Origin: Methylomonas sp. LL1
GTDB lineage: Bacteria > Pseudomonadota > Gammaproteobacteria > Methylococcales > Methylomonadaceae
Reading direction: 5' to 3'
Assembly: GCF_015711015.1 (NCBI RefSeq)
Contig: NZ_CP064653.1
Location: forward strand, 3,348,001-3,412,000
DNA length: 64,000 nucleotides
The first letter of the stretch is position 1, and the number at the start of each line of letters is the position of its first letter. A model generated the notes under the pieces. It was not told the origin of the DNA, made no database searches, and saw only the letters and a program-made list of their open reading frames with translations. This document shows positions 36,586-45,305 of this stretch, one piece after another. Position numbers and translations under genes: made by a program.

Positions 36586-37209
36586 ATGACTTTAAAAACC
36601 GACGAATTTTACAGCAAGGCCGACGAGCTGATTGCCGCCGGTCGTTTCATCGACAATAAAGGCTGGGTGCCCGCCACCAGTGGCAATTTTTCCGCGCGAT
36701 TGGCTGACGGCAATATCGCGATTACCGTCTCCGGCCGCCATAAAGGCCATTTGCAGCGCGACGACATCATGTTGATCAACGCAGAGGGAAAGTCGCTGGA
36801 CGGCAAGAAACCCTCGGCGGAAACTCTGCTGCACACGTCTATTTACCAGCGCTATCCCGAGGTGCGAGCGGTTTTGCATCCGCACTCGATGAATGCCACG
36901 CTGGCCGCGCGCTTGTTTAAACATGAAATCGTGCTGGAAGATTATGAGCTATTGAAAGCCCTGGCCGGCATAGACACTCACGAAACCCGCATCGCCATCC
37001 CGATTTTCCCTAACGACCAGAACATTCCGCGACTGGCCGCCGTGGTGGAAAATCATCTGGATAAGCACGGCGATATTCATGCCTATGTGATTGCCGGCCA
37101 CGGTTTCTACACGTGGGGGCCTTCCGTGAATGACACGCTACGCCATTTGGAAGCATTGGAATTTTTATTCGATTGTGAAATACGTTTGCACGGAGTAAAA
37201 CAAGCATGA
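36586..37209 (+). CDS. mtnB: Methylthioribulose-1-phosphate dehydratase
   Basis: A 207-residue class II aldolase-fold enzyme of methionine salvage, dehydrating 5-methylthioribulose 1-phosphate. Zinc-site features are V-L-H-P-H-S and G-H-G-F-Y; the early S-G-N-F-S-A-R matches the phosphate loop. The ATG at 36586 is used because upstream in-frame codons belong to rnpB. It overlaps mtnD by four bases, so mtnB-mtnD-mtnC is one operon. mtnA and the nucleosidase gene are not in this window. Confidence 0.93.
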   Translation: MTLKTDEFYSKADELIAAGRFIDNKGWVPATSGNFSARLADGNIAITVSGRHKGHLQRDDIMLINAEGKSLDGKKPSAETLLHTSIYQRYPEVRAVLHPHSMNATLAARLFKHEIVLEDYELLKALAGIDTHETRIAIPIFPNDQNIPRLAAVVENHLDKHGDIHAYVIAGHGFYTWGPSVNDTLRHLEALEFLFDCEIRLHGVKQA

Positions 37210-37763
37210 GCGCCTTAACCACCTATCGAGCTGACCAACCTCAAAACGGTACCACCACGCGCGAGTTTGCCGCCATCGCCGAACAATTGCATGCCATCGG
37301 CGTACAATTCGAGCGCTGGCGGGCCGAATGCGAATTCGGCGCCGACGCCGAAGCGCAAGACGTCCTGAATGCTTATCAAGGTTCGGTAGACAGGCTCAAG
37401 CAACAATACGGCTTTCAGTCGGCCGACGTGATCAGCTTGAAAGCCGACCATCCCAGCAAGGATCAATTGCGGCAAAAATTCCTGTCCGAACACACCCACA
37501 GCGAGTTCGAAGTACGCTTCTTCGTCGAAGGACGCGGCCTGTTTTATCTGCATATAGCCGACAAGGTGTATGCGGTGTTGTGCGAACAGGGCGACCTGAT
37601 CAGCGTTCCGGCTAATACCACACACTGGTTCGACATGGGCGAAAATCCCGATTTCAAATGCATCCGCCTGTTCACCACCGAAGACGGCTGGGTGGCGCAA
37701 TATACCGGCAATCCGATCGCGGAAAGCTTCCCTACCCTGGACCACTATCTGGCGACATTATGA
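37206..37763 (+). CDS. mtnD: Acireductone dioxygenase
   Basis: A 185-residue cupin enzyme, which opens the acireductone with oxygen on the way to 4-methylthio-2-oxobutanoate. The metal ligands are seen in H-T-H-S-E-F-E-V-R (H-x-H-x4-E) and the later His in N-T-T-H-W-F-D. The metal, iron or nickel, decides the product and cannot be read from the sequence. It overlaps mtnB and mtnC, both in ATGA-type junctions. Confidence 0.95.
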   Translation: MSALTTYRADQPQNGTTTREFAAIAEQLHAIGVQFERWRAECEFGADAEAQDVLNAYQGSVDRLKQQYGFQSADVISLKADHPSKDQLRQKFLSEHTHSEFEVRFFVEGRGLFYLHIADKVYAVLCEQGDLISVPANTTHWFDMGENPDFKCIRLFTTEDGWVAQYTGNPIAESFPTLDHYLATL

Positions 37764-38434
37764 TTAAGGCCATCGTCACCGATATCGAAGGCACGACTTC
37801 ATCGCTGTCTTTTGTAAAGGATGTGTTGTTTCCCTACGCCCGCGCCCATTTGCCGGAGTTTGTAAAGCAACACCAGGATGAAGCCGAAGTTAAAGCGTTG
37901 CTAGCCGATGCCCGTCGCGAAGCCGGCTCGGAATTGGGCCTAGAACAACTCGTCGCCCAATGCATAGACTGGATAGACCGCGATCAAAAAATCACGCCGC
38001 TGAAATCCTTGCAGGGCCTAATCTGGGAAGCTGGCTACCGGCGGGGCGATTTCAACGGCCACCTTTACGAAGATGCCGTCCGAAACTTAAATGCCTGGAA
38101 AGAAGCCGGCTACGCGCTTTACGTGTATTCCTCCGGCTCGGTCCACGCCCAGAAGCTGTTGTTCGGGCATACCGAATACGGCGATTTGACACCGCTGTTT
38201 TCCGGCTATTTCGACACCCATATCGGCGGCAAGCGGGAAGCCGTGTCCTATCAACGCATTGCCGAACAGATTCAGCTTCAACCCGAGGAAATCCTGTTTC
38301 TGTCCGACATCAAGGAAGAACTGGATGCCGCTAGCCAAGCCGGCTTGAACACCTACTGGCTAATCAGAAATCGGACTGCCGACCCGCAAGCCGCTCATCG
38401 CCATGCCTATGATTTTGACGCGATCCGGCTGTAA
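37760..38434 (+). CDS. mtnC: Enolase-phosphatase E1
   Basis: A 224-residue HAD-family enzyme that enolises and then dephosphorylates the diketone intermediate of methionine salvage, giving the substrate of MtnD. HAD motif I reads V-T-D-I-E-G-T-T (residues ~6-13), motif II Y-S-S-G-S-V and motif III F-L-S-D-I-K-E-E. The ATG at 37760 overlaps the mtnD stop by four bases, which rules out a 34-codon upstream extension. Confidence 0.95.
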   Translation: MIKAIVTDIEGTTSSLSFVKDVLFPYARAHLPEFVKQHQDEAEVKALLADARREAGSELGLEQLVAQCIDWIDRDQKITPLKSLQGLIWEAGYRRGDFNGHLYEDAVRNLNAWKEAGYALYVYSSGSVHAQKLLFGHTEYGDLTPLFSGYFDTHIGGKREAVSYQRIAEQIQLQPEEILFLSDIKEELDAASQAGLNTYWLIRNRTADPQAAHRHAYDFDAIRL

Positions 38435-38452
38435 TCGGAATAGCTTTTCTGA

Positions 38453-39358
38453 ATGAAAATAGCCATTCTTTCCCGCGATGCCACGCTGCATTCCAGCGTG
38501 CGTCTGTTGGAGGCCGCCACGGCACGCGGCCATCAAGCTCGAGTGCTGGATCCCACTCACTGCTACATGAACATCACCTCGATGAAGCCATCGATTCATT
38601 ACCAAGGCGAAAATCTGGTCGGTTATGATGCGGTGATTCCGCGCATCGGCGCGTCGATCACGTTCTATGGCACGGCGGTACTGCGGCAATTCGAGGTAAT
38701 GAACACTTTCTGCCTGAATAATTCGGCCGCCATCAGCCGCTCCCGCGACAAAATGGCTTCCAGTCAATTACTGGCCCGCAAGGGCATCGACCTGCCGATC
38801 ACGGCTTTTGCCCATAATCCCGATAATATCGAGGATCTAATCGCCGAAGTCGGTGGCGCGCCGCTGGTCATCAAACTGGTGGAAGGGTCGCAAGGCATAG
38901 GCGTGGTACTGGCTGAAACCGACAACGCTGCCCGTAGCGTGATTCAGGCCTTCATGGGCCTGAATGCCAATATCATGGTGCAGGAGTTTATTCAGGAAGC
39001 CAAGGGCAGCGACATTCGCTGCTTTGTGATCGGCGACAAGGTGGTAGCCGCCATCAAGCGCCAGGGCCGAGAAGGCGAGTTCCGCTCCAACCTGCATCGC
39101 GGCGGTAGCGCCACACTGGAACGGCTAACACCGCTGGAGCGCACCACGGCAGTCAGGGCGGCCAAGATCATGGGCCTGAATGTCTGCGGCGTCGACCTAC
39201 TGCGTTCCAAGCGCGGCCCCTTGGTGATGGAAGTCAACTCATCACCGGGCCTTGAAGGCATAGAAAAAGCCTCCGGCAAGGACATTGCCGGCTTGATGAT
39301 CGAATATATCGAAAAAAATATCGCTACTAAAAATAAGTCGGCGGCCTTGAGCCTTTAG
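38453..39358 (+). CDS. rimK: RimK, ATP-grasp glutamate ligase
   Basis: A 301-residue ATP-grasp enzyme adding glutamate to the C-terminus of ribosomal protein S6, or making poly-glutamate. Evidence: M-K-I-A-I-L-S-R start, the V-I-P-R-I-G-A-S region, [11 protein letters not shown] nucleotide loop, D-I-R-C-F-V-I-G and the metal-site M-E-V-N-S-S-P-G-L. It follows mtnC by 18 bases, so it may be co-transcribed, although its function is unrelated. Confidence 0.94.
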   Translation: MKIAILSRDATLHSSVRLLEAATARGHQARVLDPTHCYMNITSMKPSIHYQGENLVGYDAVIPRIGASITFYGTAVLRQFEVMNTFCLNNSAAISRSRDKMASSQLLARKGIDLPITAFAHNPDNIEDLIAEVGGAPLVIKLVEGSQGIGVVLAETDNAARSVIQAFMGLNANIMVQEFIQEAKGSDIRCFVIGDKVVAAIKRQGREGEFRSNLHRGGSATLERLTPLERTTAVRAAKIMGLNVCGVDLLRSKRGPLVMEVNSSPGLEGIEKASGKDIAGLMIEYIEKNIATKNKSAALSL

Positions 39359-39386
39359 CTCTCGGAGTAACGAACCGCCACCGGAC

Positions 39387-39797
39387 TTATTTCTCCAACG
39401 TCACAAACGCCAACTTGGCAATACCGGCATGTTGCACGGCCGCCATCACTTCCGCGACTTTACCGTAATTTACCGCTTGATCGGCGTAAACATGCACGGT
39501 CAGGTCCGAGTTTGCAACTAATTCTTTTTGCAGTGTCGCTTCCAACATCGCCAAATCGGCAATGGGATTTTTATTAAGTGTCACGCCGCCCTGGGCATCG
39601 ATACCCAGCTGCATGGGCTGCTTGTCGACATCCGGTGTAGTGGATGCTGTTTTGGGAAGCGCCACGTTCACTGATTGGGTTAACAAGGGTGCGGTAACCA
39701 ACAAAATAATCACCAATACCAACATGACATCCACCAGCGGCGTGACGTTAATCTCACTAACCGCGTCGTCGTCGTCCGATTGTGTTTTAAATCCCAT
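39387..39797 (-). CDS. exbD: ExbD, proton-channel subunit
   Basis: A 136-residue inner-membrane protein, with one membrane helix at ~21-42 that carries the essential Asp (I-N-V-T-P-L-V-D-V-M-L-V-L). The rest is a periplasmic domain. With ExbB it converts proton flow into motion for TonB. I use the ATG at 39797, with GGAGTAGGAG upstream; a 21-codon longer frame overlaps exbB and lacks family fit. Confidence 0.94.
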   Translation of the reverse strand: MGFKTQSDDDDAVSEINVTPLVDVMLVLVIILLVTAPLLTQSVNVALPKTASTTPDVDKQPMQLGIDAQGGVTLNKNPIADLAMLEATLQKELVANSDLTVHVYADQAVNYGKVAEVMAAVQHAGIAKLAFVTLEK

Positions 39798-39807
39798 CGA
39801 GTTACTC

Positions 39808-40473
39808 CTACTCCTTGGTAGAGCTGTCGCCAAAGGCGATATGTAAAAAACCGTCGACAAAATGTTCGAGCGAGGCCCTGTGATGTTTGGCGCGGCGTTG
39901 AAAAAAGTTATAGGCTAAGACCGCCGGTACCGCCACCGCGATACCGATGGCGGTGGCGATCAAGGCATCGCCAATCGGGCCCGCCACCACATCCAGGCTG
40001 GCCGAGCCGCTGGCGCTAATATCATGCATGGCATTCATGATCCCCATCACGGTACCGAACAAACCGACGAACGGCGCGGTACTGCCAATACTGGCCAGCA
40101 TGGTCAAGCCGCTTTCCATGCTGCCTTGTTCTTGTTGAGTCTGTTTGCGCAAGGCCTGCTCCAGCAAATCCTGGGGTGAACCGCGAAATTTCAGACTGGC
40201 CGCGGCAACCGGGTCATTCAATTCAGCCAGCCAGGCAAAACCACAGGCGGCGATGCGCGATTTGGGGCCGCGTCTTATGTCGTCCGGTAATTGCTCGGCG
40301 GCCTTAAGATCGGAGGCATCCCAAAACGCGACGCCATAGCGTTTGTTGTAATAATTATTTTTGGCAAACTGCCAGACTTTGAAAAAAATCAAAGTCCACG
40401 TCACCAGCGAAAACGCCAGTAGCGTGTACAAAGTGCCATCAATGATGAAGGCAGTTTCAACATGAAAAGGCAT
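39808..40473 (-). CDS. exbB: ExbB/TolQ family proton channel
   Basis: A 221-residue protein with three membrane helices: ~12-32, ~125-150 and ~165-190. The last two are in the MotA/ExbB channel region (S-T-A-P-F-V-G-L-F-G-T-V-M-G-I-M, then A-L-I-A-T-A-I-G-I-A-V-A-V-P-A-V). It sits between tonB and exbD, 10 bases from exbD. TonB-dependent transport of iron or copper complexes is the likely use, but no receptor is encoded here. Confidence 0.95.
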   Translation of the reverse strand: MPFHVETAFIIDGTLYTLLAFSLVTWTLIFFKVWQFAKNNYYNKRYGVAFWDASDLKAAEQLPDDIRRGPKSRIAACGFAWLAELNDPVAAASLKFRGSPQDLLEQALRKQTQQEQGSMESGLTMLASIGSTAPFVGLFGTVMGIMNAMHDISASGSASLDVVAGPIGDALIATAIGIAVAVPAVLAYNFFQRRAKHHRASLEHFVDGFLHIAFGDSSTKE

Positions 40474-40488
40474 TAAAGTCTCCTGATT

Positions 40489-41256
40489 TTAATTGCGCAA
40501 GGTAAATACAATCGGCACGATGACCGAACTGGCTACGGGTGTTTCGCCGCGTTTTGCGGGAATAAATCGCCATTTTTGAACTGCCTCAATGGCTGATTCA
40601 TCGAGTATTTCATGGCCGCTGGATTGTTCGACGGCAACTGCATCGCTCAAACCCTCGGCCGACACTTTGACCCTCAACAAGACTTTTCCCTGCCAGCCGC
40701 GACTCTTGGCTATGGTCGGATACTCCGGCTTGGGGTTGTGGGCATAGTTGGCTCGAAAATTGGCTTCGGTAAAAGTCTCCGCGGTATTGGTCGACACGGC
40801 CTGACTCGGCGCGGCATTACTCGTGCTGGCCGACTGCGTGACCTGAGGTGTTGGCGCCGGCGCGGGCTCAACCGGTTCGGCTGGCGCAAAATCCGGGGCC
40901 TTTTGCACAACCAGCGGAGTTTTTTTGACAACCGGTTTAGGTGGCGTCTTTTTCGGAGGAGGCGGCTTTTTTTCCGGCGGCGGTGGCGCGGGCTTGGGTG
41001 GTGCGGCGGCCGGCTTCGGCGCCGAGATGGCAATCATGGAGACTTCCATCACCAAGGGCACGGCCTCGGTGATTTTCTCGACAGGCCGCATCAGCCATGT
41101 CAATAACCAAACGTGCAACAGCAAAACCAGTAATGTCAACAGCAACATCATATGGCTTGGCCGTTCTTCGCCCAGCAAAGCCACCCAAAAACGCCGCCCT
41201 CTCATTGTCATGTTGGCCGATGATCCGCCGAATAATGCCAAATCGTTGTTCTGCAA
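40489..41256 (-). CDS. tonB: TonB
   Basis: A 255-residue energy transducer with one membrane helix at ~35-56 (MLLLTLLVLLLHVWLLTWLM), a strongly Pro/Lys-rich spacer at ~85-125 and a C-terminal TonB domain (P-x-Y-P-x-x-A-K-S-R-G-W-Q-G-K-V-L-L-R-V-x-V and the W-R-F end). It is the first gene of tonB-exbB-exbD. Start choice is uncertain: a Met 15 codons later is possible. Confidence 0.93.
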   Translation of the reverse strand: MQNNDLALFGGSSANMTMRGRRFWVALLGEERPSHMMLLLTLLVLLLHVWLLTWLMRPVEKITEAVPLVMEVSMIAISAPKPAAAPPKPAPPPPEKKPPPPKKTPPKPVVKKTPLVVQKAPDFAPAEPVEPAPAPTPQVTQSASTSNAAPSQAVSTNTAETFTEANFRANYAHNPKPEYPTIAKSRGWQGKVLLRVKVSAEGLSDAVAVEQSSGHEILDESAIEAVQKWRFIPAKRGETPVASSVIVPIVFTLRN

Positions 41257-41489
41257 AGCACCCTCATTGCTTTTGTAATGAAAAAACAGTTGTATGACAA
41301 ACTGATCAAAATTACTCGCATTGTAAGGGATAATCGGATTCGGCGTCAGTCCTAATCACGCGGTAAAATTGATCTGCTTTTCCATGGACGTTGCAACGCG
41401 GAAACGCCCTCGGCCCGATTACAATTTAGAGGTAGAAAATACAATATGTGGCATAATTTCCACACCTGTCTCTTTTCCGCAGATACCTT

Positions 41490-43376
41490 ATGTCCGCAAA
41501 CCACCCCGTCCAATCCAAACAACCGCTATCCAGCTTGGCTTTAAGCGCTATTGGCGTGGTTTTCGCCGATATTGGCACCAGCCCGTTGTATGCGGTTAAA
41601 GAAGTGTTTCATGGCGGACTACCCGCCGATACCCTTCATATCCTGGGCGTTTTGTCGTTGATTTTCTGGGCATTGACCCTGGTAGTGACCACCAAATACA
41701 CTATTTATATCATGCGCGCCGATAACAGGGGCGAAGGCGGCATCATCGCCTTGATGGCTCTTGCCTTGCAAGGCTCCAAACTGCAGCCGAAACGCAAATT
41801 GCTGATCGTCACCCTCGGCTTGCTTGGCGCCTCGTTGTTTTACGGCGACAGCATCATTACACCGGCCATTTCGGTACTCAGCGCCATCGAAGGCATCAAA
41901 GTCATCGCTCCCCGTTTCGAAAACCTGGTAATTCCGCTCACCCTAATCGTGCTCGCCGCATTATTTTTATTGCAAACCAAGGGCAGCCGCCACCTTAACA
42001 AATTTTTCTCGCCCATCATGCTGGCCTGGTTTTCCGTGCTGGCTATTCTGGGGCTGATCAACATCCTTCGTTATCCTAGCGTATTGATAGCTATCAACCC
42101 CTATTACGCAGCGAATTTATTGGTCGAACTAGGTTGGCACGGTTTTGCGATCATGGGCGCGGTGGTATTGGTAATTACCGGCGCGGAGACTTTATATGCC
42201 GATATGGGCAACTTCGGCTTAAAGCCGATTCGGCTAGCCTGGTTTGGATTCGTATTTCCGGCTTTGCTACTGAATTATTTCGGTCAGGGCGCATTACTGA
42301 TCAATAATCCCGACGCGCTGGCCAATCCTTTTTATCTGCTGGCACCGGCCTGGACCCAATACCCCTTGTTGATCTTGGCGACATTGGCCAGCGTGATCAC
42401 CTCGCAAGCCGTCATTTCCGGCGCGTTTTCGGTGACCCGCCAGGCGATTCAGCTGGGTTATTGCCCGCGCATGGATATTCAGCATATTTACAACCAAGGC
42501 GTGGGGCAGATCTATATAGCGTCCATCAACTGGCTGTTAATGGCTTCGGTTTTGATTCTGGTCTTGAGCTTCAAGTCTTCCTCGGCCCTGGCCTCCGCTT
42601 ACGGTATTGCGGTAACCGGCACCATGATAGTCGACACCATTCTGGCCTTCATCGTGATTCAGGCCCTATGGCAATGGGGTAAAATCACCAGCATCGCCTT
42701 CTTATCGGTATTCTTGTTGATCGATCTGACCTTCCTATTGTCCAACAGCCTCAAAATCCCGACCGGCGCCTGGCTGCCGTTGGCTGTTGCCGGAGTAGTA
42801 TTTGCCATCATGACCACCTGGATAAAAGGCAAGGAAATGCTGGCAAGGTATCTGGAAGAGAAACGCGTACTATTCGAAGAGTTACAGGAACAATTAAAGG
42901 ATCGTCCCTTGGCCATGGTCCCAGGTACGGCCATTTACATGGCGCGTAGCTTACATGGGGTACCGCAGGTTTTATTGCATAACCTGGAACACAACCATGT
43001 CATGCATTCAAAAATCGTGGTACTGACGATAGTCACCAAGGAAGAACCCTATGTCGACGAAGCACACCGGGTAAAAATTCGCTCGTTTGGCGATACCGGC
43101 AATTTTTTCCGGGTAAAACTGTATTTCGGCTTTCAAGAAGAACAAGACGTGCGCCGCGCCTTGCAATTATGTTGTCATGAAGGCTTGGACATCGATCAAA
43201 AGACCGTTTCGTTTTTCATCGGCAGCGAACGTTTGTCCTTCCGCCGCAAAAACCCGATGCCTACTTGGCAGCGCTCCTTGTTTAAATTTTTAACCCATAA
43301 TTCCGCAAGCGCGATTGCCTTTTTCAAAATCCCCGTGAATAGAGTCATCGAGTTGGGCATACGCGTCGAGCTTTAA
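41490..43376 (+). CDS. kup: Kup-type low-affinity potassium transporter
   Basis: A 628-residue inner-membrane K+/H+ symporter of the KUP/HAK family. The N-terminal motif G-V-V-F-A-D-I-G-T-S-P-L-Y-A is exact, followed by R-A-D-N-R-G-E-G-G-I-I-A-L and G-D-S-I-I-T-P-A-I-S-V-L-S-A. About 12 membrane helices cover ~15-435; a soluble C-terminal domain follows. No regulatory RNA is evident in the 233-base upstream gap. Confidence 0.96.
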   Translation: MSANHPVQSKQPLSSLALSAIGVVFADIGTSPLYAVKEVFHGGLPADTLHILGVLSLIFWALTLVVTTKYTIYIMRADNRGEGGIIALMALALQGSKLQPKRKLLIVTLGLLGASLFYGDSIITPAISVLSAIEGIKVIAPRFENLVIPLTLIVLAALFLLQTKGSRHLNKFFSPIMLAWFSVLAILGLINILRYPSVLIAINPYYAANLLVELGWHGFAIMGAVVLVITGAETLYADMGNFGLKPIRLAWFGFVFPALLLNYFGQGALLINNPDALANPFYLLAPAWTQYPLLILATLASVITSQAVISGAFSVTRQAIQLGYCPRMDIQHIYNQGVGQIYIASINWLLMASVLILVLSFKSSSALASAYGIAVTGTMIVDTILAFIVIQALWQWGKITSIAFLSVFLLIDLTFLLSNSLKIPTGAWLPLAVAGVVFAIMTTWIKGKEMLARYLEEKRVLFEELQEQLKDRPLAMVPGTAIYMARSLHGVPQVLLHNLEHNHVMHSKIVVLTIVTKEEPYVDEAHRVKIRSFGDTGNFFRVKLYFGFQEEQDVRRALQLCCHEGLDIDQKTVSFFIGSERLSFRRKNPMPTWQRSLFKFLTHNSASAIAFFKIPVNRVIELGIRVEL

Positions 43377-43409
43377 GGCCATTTCAGTCCGATTCCACCG
43401 CTTCGACCA

Positions 43410-43934
43410 TCAATCGCGACGGCGGCCAAAACCGTGCCGGTCTTGGCCCTCCATGGAAAATGGAGACGGCCCTGAACGATGTTGCAACCTGCCTAAACTG
43501 CCCCTTAATTCCCGGTCGGGCCGCCAATCACGTCTCGACTCACTGTTGGATTGACGTTGTTGGGCTCGAGCCGCCCAAGGTCTATGTGGCGAGTCCGATC
43601 TATCTTCGCTCCAGCGTTTTTGCTCGCCGTGCTCTCCATGTTGCCGAGAACCGCCTTGTCGACGCGCTGAACTCGACCAATCCCTATCGCGCCCACGCCA
43701 ATCATCGTGCCCATCATGCAGATGGGGGTAACTCGGCGCCAGATACTGCTGCTGATAACGGATAACGCCACCCGGCTGGTAATACGATCTGACCGGGTAA
43801 TCATAATAACTTTGCCCAACATAAGCGCTGGAATGGCCGGAACTATAGCCGACATATCCGCGCTGATAACCGTTGTATGCGCAACCCGACACCCCTAGCA
43901 TGAGTACCGAAAAAACCACGGGTAAGATCTTCAT
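43410..43934 (-). CDS. Tyr/Arg/Gln-rich lipoprotein
   Basis: A 174-residue lipoprotein with a signal peptide and lipobox V-S-G-C (Cys about residue 18). The first half is Tyr/Gly/Ser-rich (Y-N-G-Y-Q-R-G-Y-V-G-Y-S-S-G), and the rest is charged, rich in Arg, Asp, His and Ser with no fold I recognise. It could be a disordered surface protein. It is convergent with kup, 33 bases away. The low-complexity composition makes the far C-terminus less certain. Confidence 0.7.
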   Translation of the reverse strand: MKILPVVFSVLMLGVSGCAYNGYQRGYVGYSSGHSSAYVGQSYYDYPVRSYYQPGGVIRYQQQYLAPSYPHLHDGHDDWRGRDRDWSSSARRQGGSRQHGEHGEQKRWSEDRSDSPHRPWAARAQQRQSNSESRRDWRPDRELRGSLGRLQHRSGPSPFSMEGQDRHGFGRRRD

Positions 43935-44027
43935 AATTGCCTCTTGGCAAATGCCTCAATTTTATGTCGAATTCAGCATAATCCACAGCGACTTAATCCA
44001 GGCTTAATACCGTCATTTAACGACGAA

Positions 44028-44879
44028 TTATTCCGGCTCGGCAATTACCGGATTGGTCAGCGTACCGATAGACTCGATTTCAATCCGCACGGTTTGTCCA
44101 GGCATTAGATAACCGCGCGGTTTCATTTTCACGCCAACGCCGGCCGGGGTACCGGTGCTGATCACATCACCCGGTTCCAGCGTCATGGCCTGGCTCAGAT
44201 AAGCCACCATTTCGTAACAGTTGAATATCATCTCGCCGGTATTGGCACTTTGCCGTAATTCGTCGTCGACCCAAGTTTTAAGGCCGAGATTATGCGGATC
44301 GGCGATTTCATCCGCCGTCACCAGCCAGGGCCCCATTGGCCCATGGGTATCGAAGGATTTGCCCAAGGTCCAGGTCGGCGTGCGCTGCTGCCAGTCACGG
44401 ACCGTGACATCATTGCAAATCGTGTAACCGGCAATCACTTCATGAGCCTTATCAACCGGCACATTTTTACAACGCTTGCCAATCACGAATGCCAACTCGC
44501 CTTCGTAATCGACTTTTTCGGAGATATTCGGCACATGAATCGCCTCGCCGTTGGCAATCACGCAGGTACTTTGCTTGGTAAAAAACGTTGGATATTCCGG
44601 TTTTTCCCGCCCGGTTTCGCTAATATGGTCGGCATAGTTCAATCCAATCCCAAGAAACTTGCCCGGCCTTGGAACCGGCGCCAGCAAGGTAACGGCAGTC
44701 ATCGGAATGCGGGGGGCGCTGCTATCGATTTGCCGTTGCAATTCGGTTTTGGCGGATTCGCCCGCCGCCAAAAATTCCATCATGTCGTTTGGCAGTTCGC
44801 CGCTGGCCGCAACGATAGCATCATCAATCAACGCCCCGATGTTGCTTTGTCCGTTACAGATAAACGTAACCAGTTTCAT
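44028..44879 (-). CDS. Fumarylacetoacetate hydrolase (FAH) family enzyme
   Basis: A 283-residue protein of the FAH fold. The core shows F-L-G-I-G-L-N-Y-A-D-H, then D-Y-E-G-E-L-A-F-V-I-G (acidic metal ligands) and G-Y-T-I-C-N-D-V-T-V-R-D-W-Q. The family includes acylpyruvases, oxaloacetate decarboxylases and homoprotocatechuate-path hydrolases; the substrate cannot be chosen from the sequence. It is divergent from mmoX across a 426-base gap. Methylotroph relevance is not obvious. Confidence 0.88.
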   Translation of the reverse strand: MKLVTFICNGQSNIGALIDDAIVAASGELPNDMMEFLAAGESAKTELQRQIDSSAPRIPMTAVTLLAPVPRPGKFLGIGLNYADHISETGREKPEYPTFFTKQSTCVIANGEAIHVPNISEKVDYEGELAFVIGKRCKNVPVDKAHEVIAGYTICNDVTVRDWQQRTPTWTLGKSFDTHGPMGPWLVTADEIADPHNLGLKTWVDDELRQSANTGEMIFNCYEMVAYLSQAMTLEPGDVISTGTPAGVGVKMKPRGYLMPGQTVRIEIESIGTLTNPVIAEPE

Positions 44880-45166
44880 ACATTACTCTCAATTTCCAAT
44901 AGAAATCGGCATTGTAGCTCAGAGCCAACCGCTCCACACAGCAGTCGAGCAACCGTTGCCGTCCTACTTGGCGGCCGGAACTCTACCGTCCGCGAGAAAG
45001 GGAGAACAACGCGGCGCCTTACGGCTTGCACGATAAAACTGGACGTTTGATTTTTAAGCACTGTCTAGTTTCTAAACGCTATTACGGCAGCCCGGCTCTT
45101 ACAAACAAAGGAGCCATTTATACGCAACTCGTTAATAGTTATAGGCTTTTAAAATAACACCAATAC

Positions 45167-45182
45167 TGGTACGCATGTTGCT
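45167..45182 (+). promoter_or_regulatory. Sigma-54 (-24/-12) promoter of the mmoX operon
   Basis: TGGTACGCATGTTGCT fits the sigma-54 consensus TGGCAC-N5-TTGCW with one mismatch, including the invariant GG and GC with correct spacing. Transcription should begin near 45193, about 110 bases ahead of mmoX. Sigma-54 control of mmoX is known in several methanotrophs, and the activator gene mmoR lies at the end of the cluster. Confidence 0.88.
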
Positions 45183-45201
45183 CTAGTGCATGGAGGCTGG
45201 C
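45183..45201 (+). repeat. Left copy of a 19-20 bp direct repeat flanking the sMMO cluster
   Basis: CTAGTGCATGGAGGCTGGC here matches the copy at 54802-54821 in the same orientation, apart from one inserted C. This copy covers the predicted mmoX transcription start. Confidence 0.6.
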
Positions 45202-45305
45202 GCCAGAGCAAACGATGAAAGCCGTTCAAGACGACAGAAAAGCTCCCAACCGTTGAATGGCGCCGGCCTCATTTATTCCTATAAACCAATCTATGAGGAG
45301 TCAAC

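Larger units (their letters stand above)
44880..45305. other. Regulatory gap between the FAH gene and mmoX
   Basis: This 426-base region holds the sigma-54 promoter at 45167-45182 and a mmoX leader of about 110 bases. A weak inverted repeat, GGCTC at 45094-45098 and GAGCC at 45111-45115, lies roughly 80-100 bases upstream of the predicted start and could be a MmoR site, though it is short. No gene is seen. Confidence 0.6.

Noticed and set aside
44959-44984. Possible second sigma-54 or sigma-70 promoter upstream of mmoX (TTGGCGG region)
   Set aside because: Spacing and GC element do not fit; the site at 45167 is much better.
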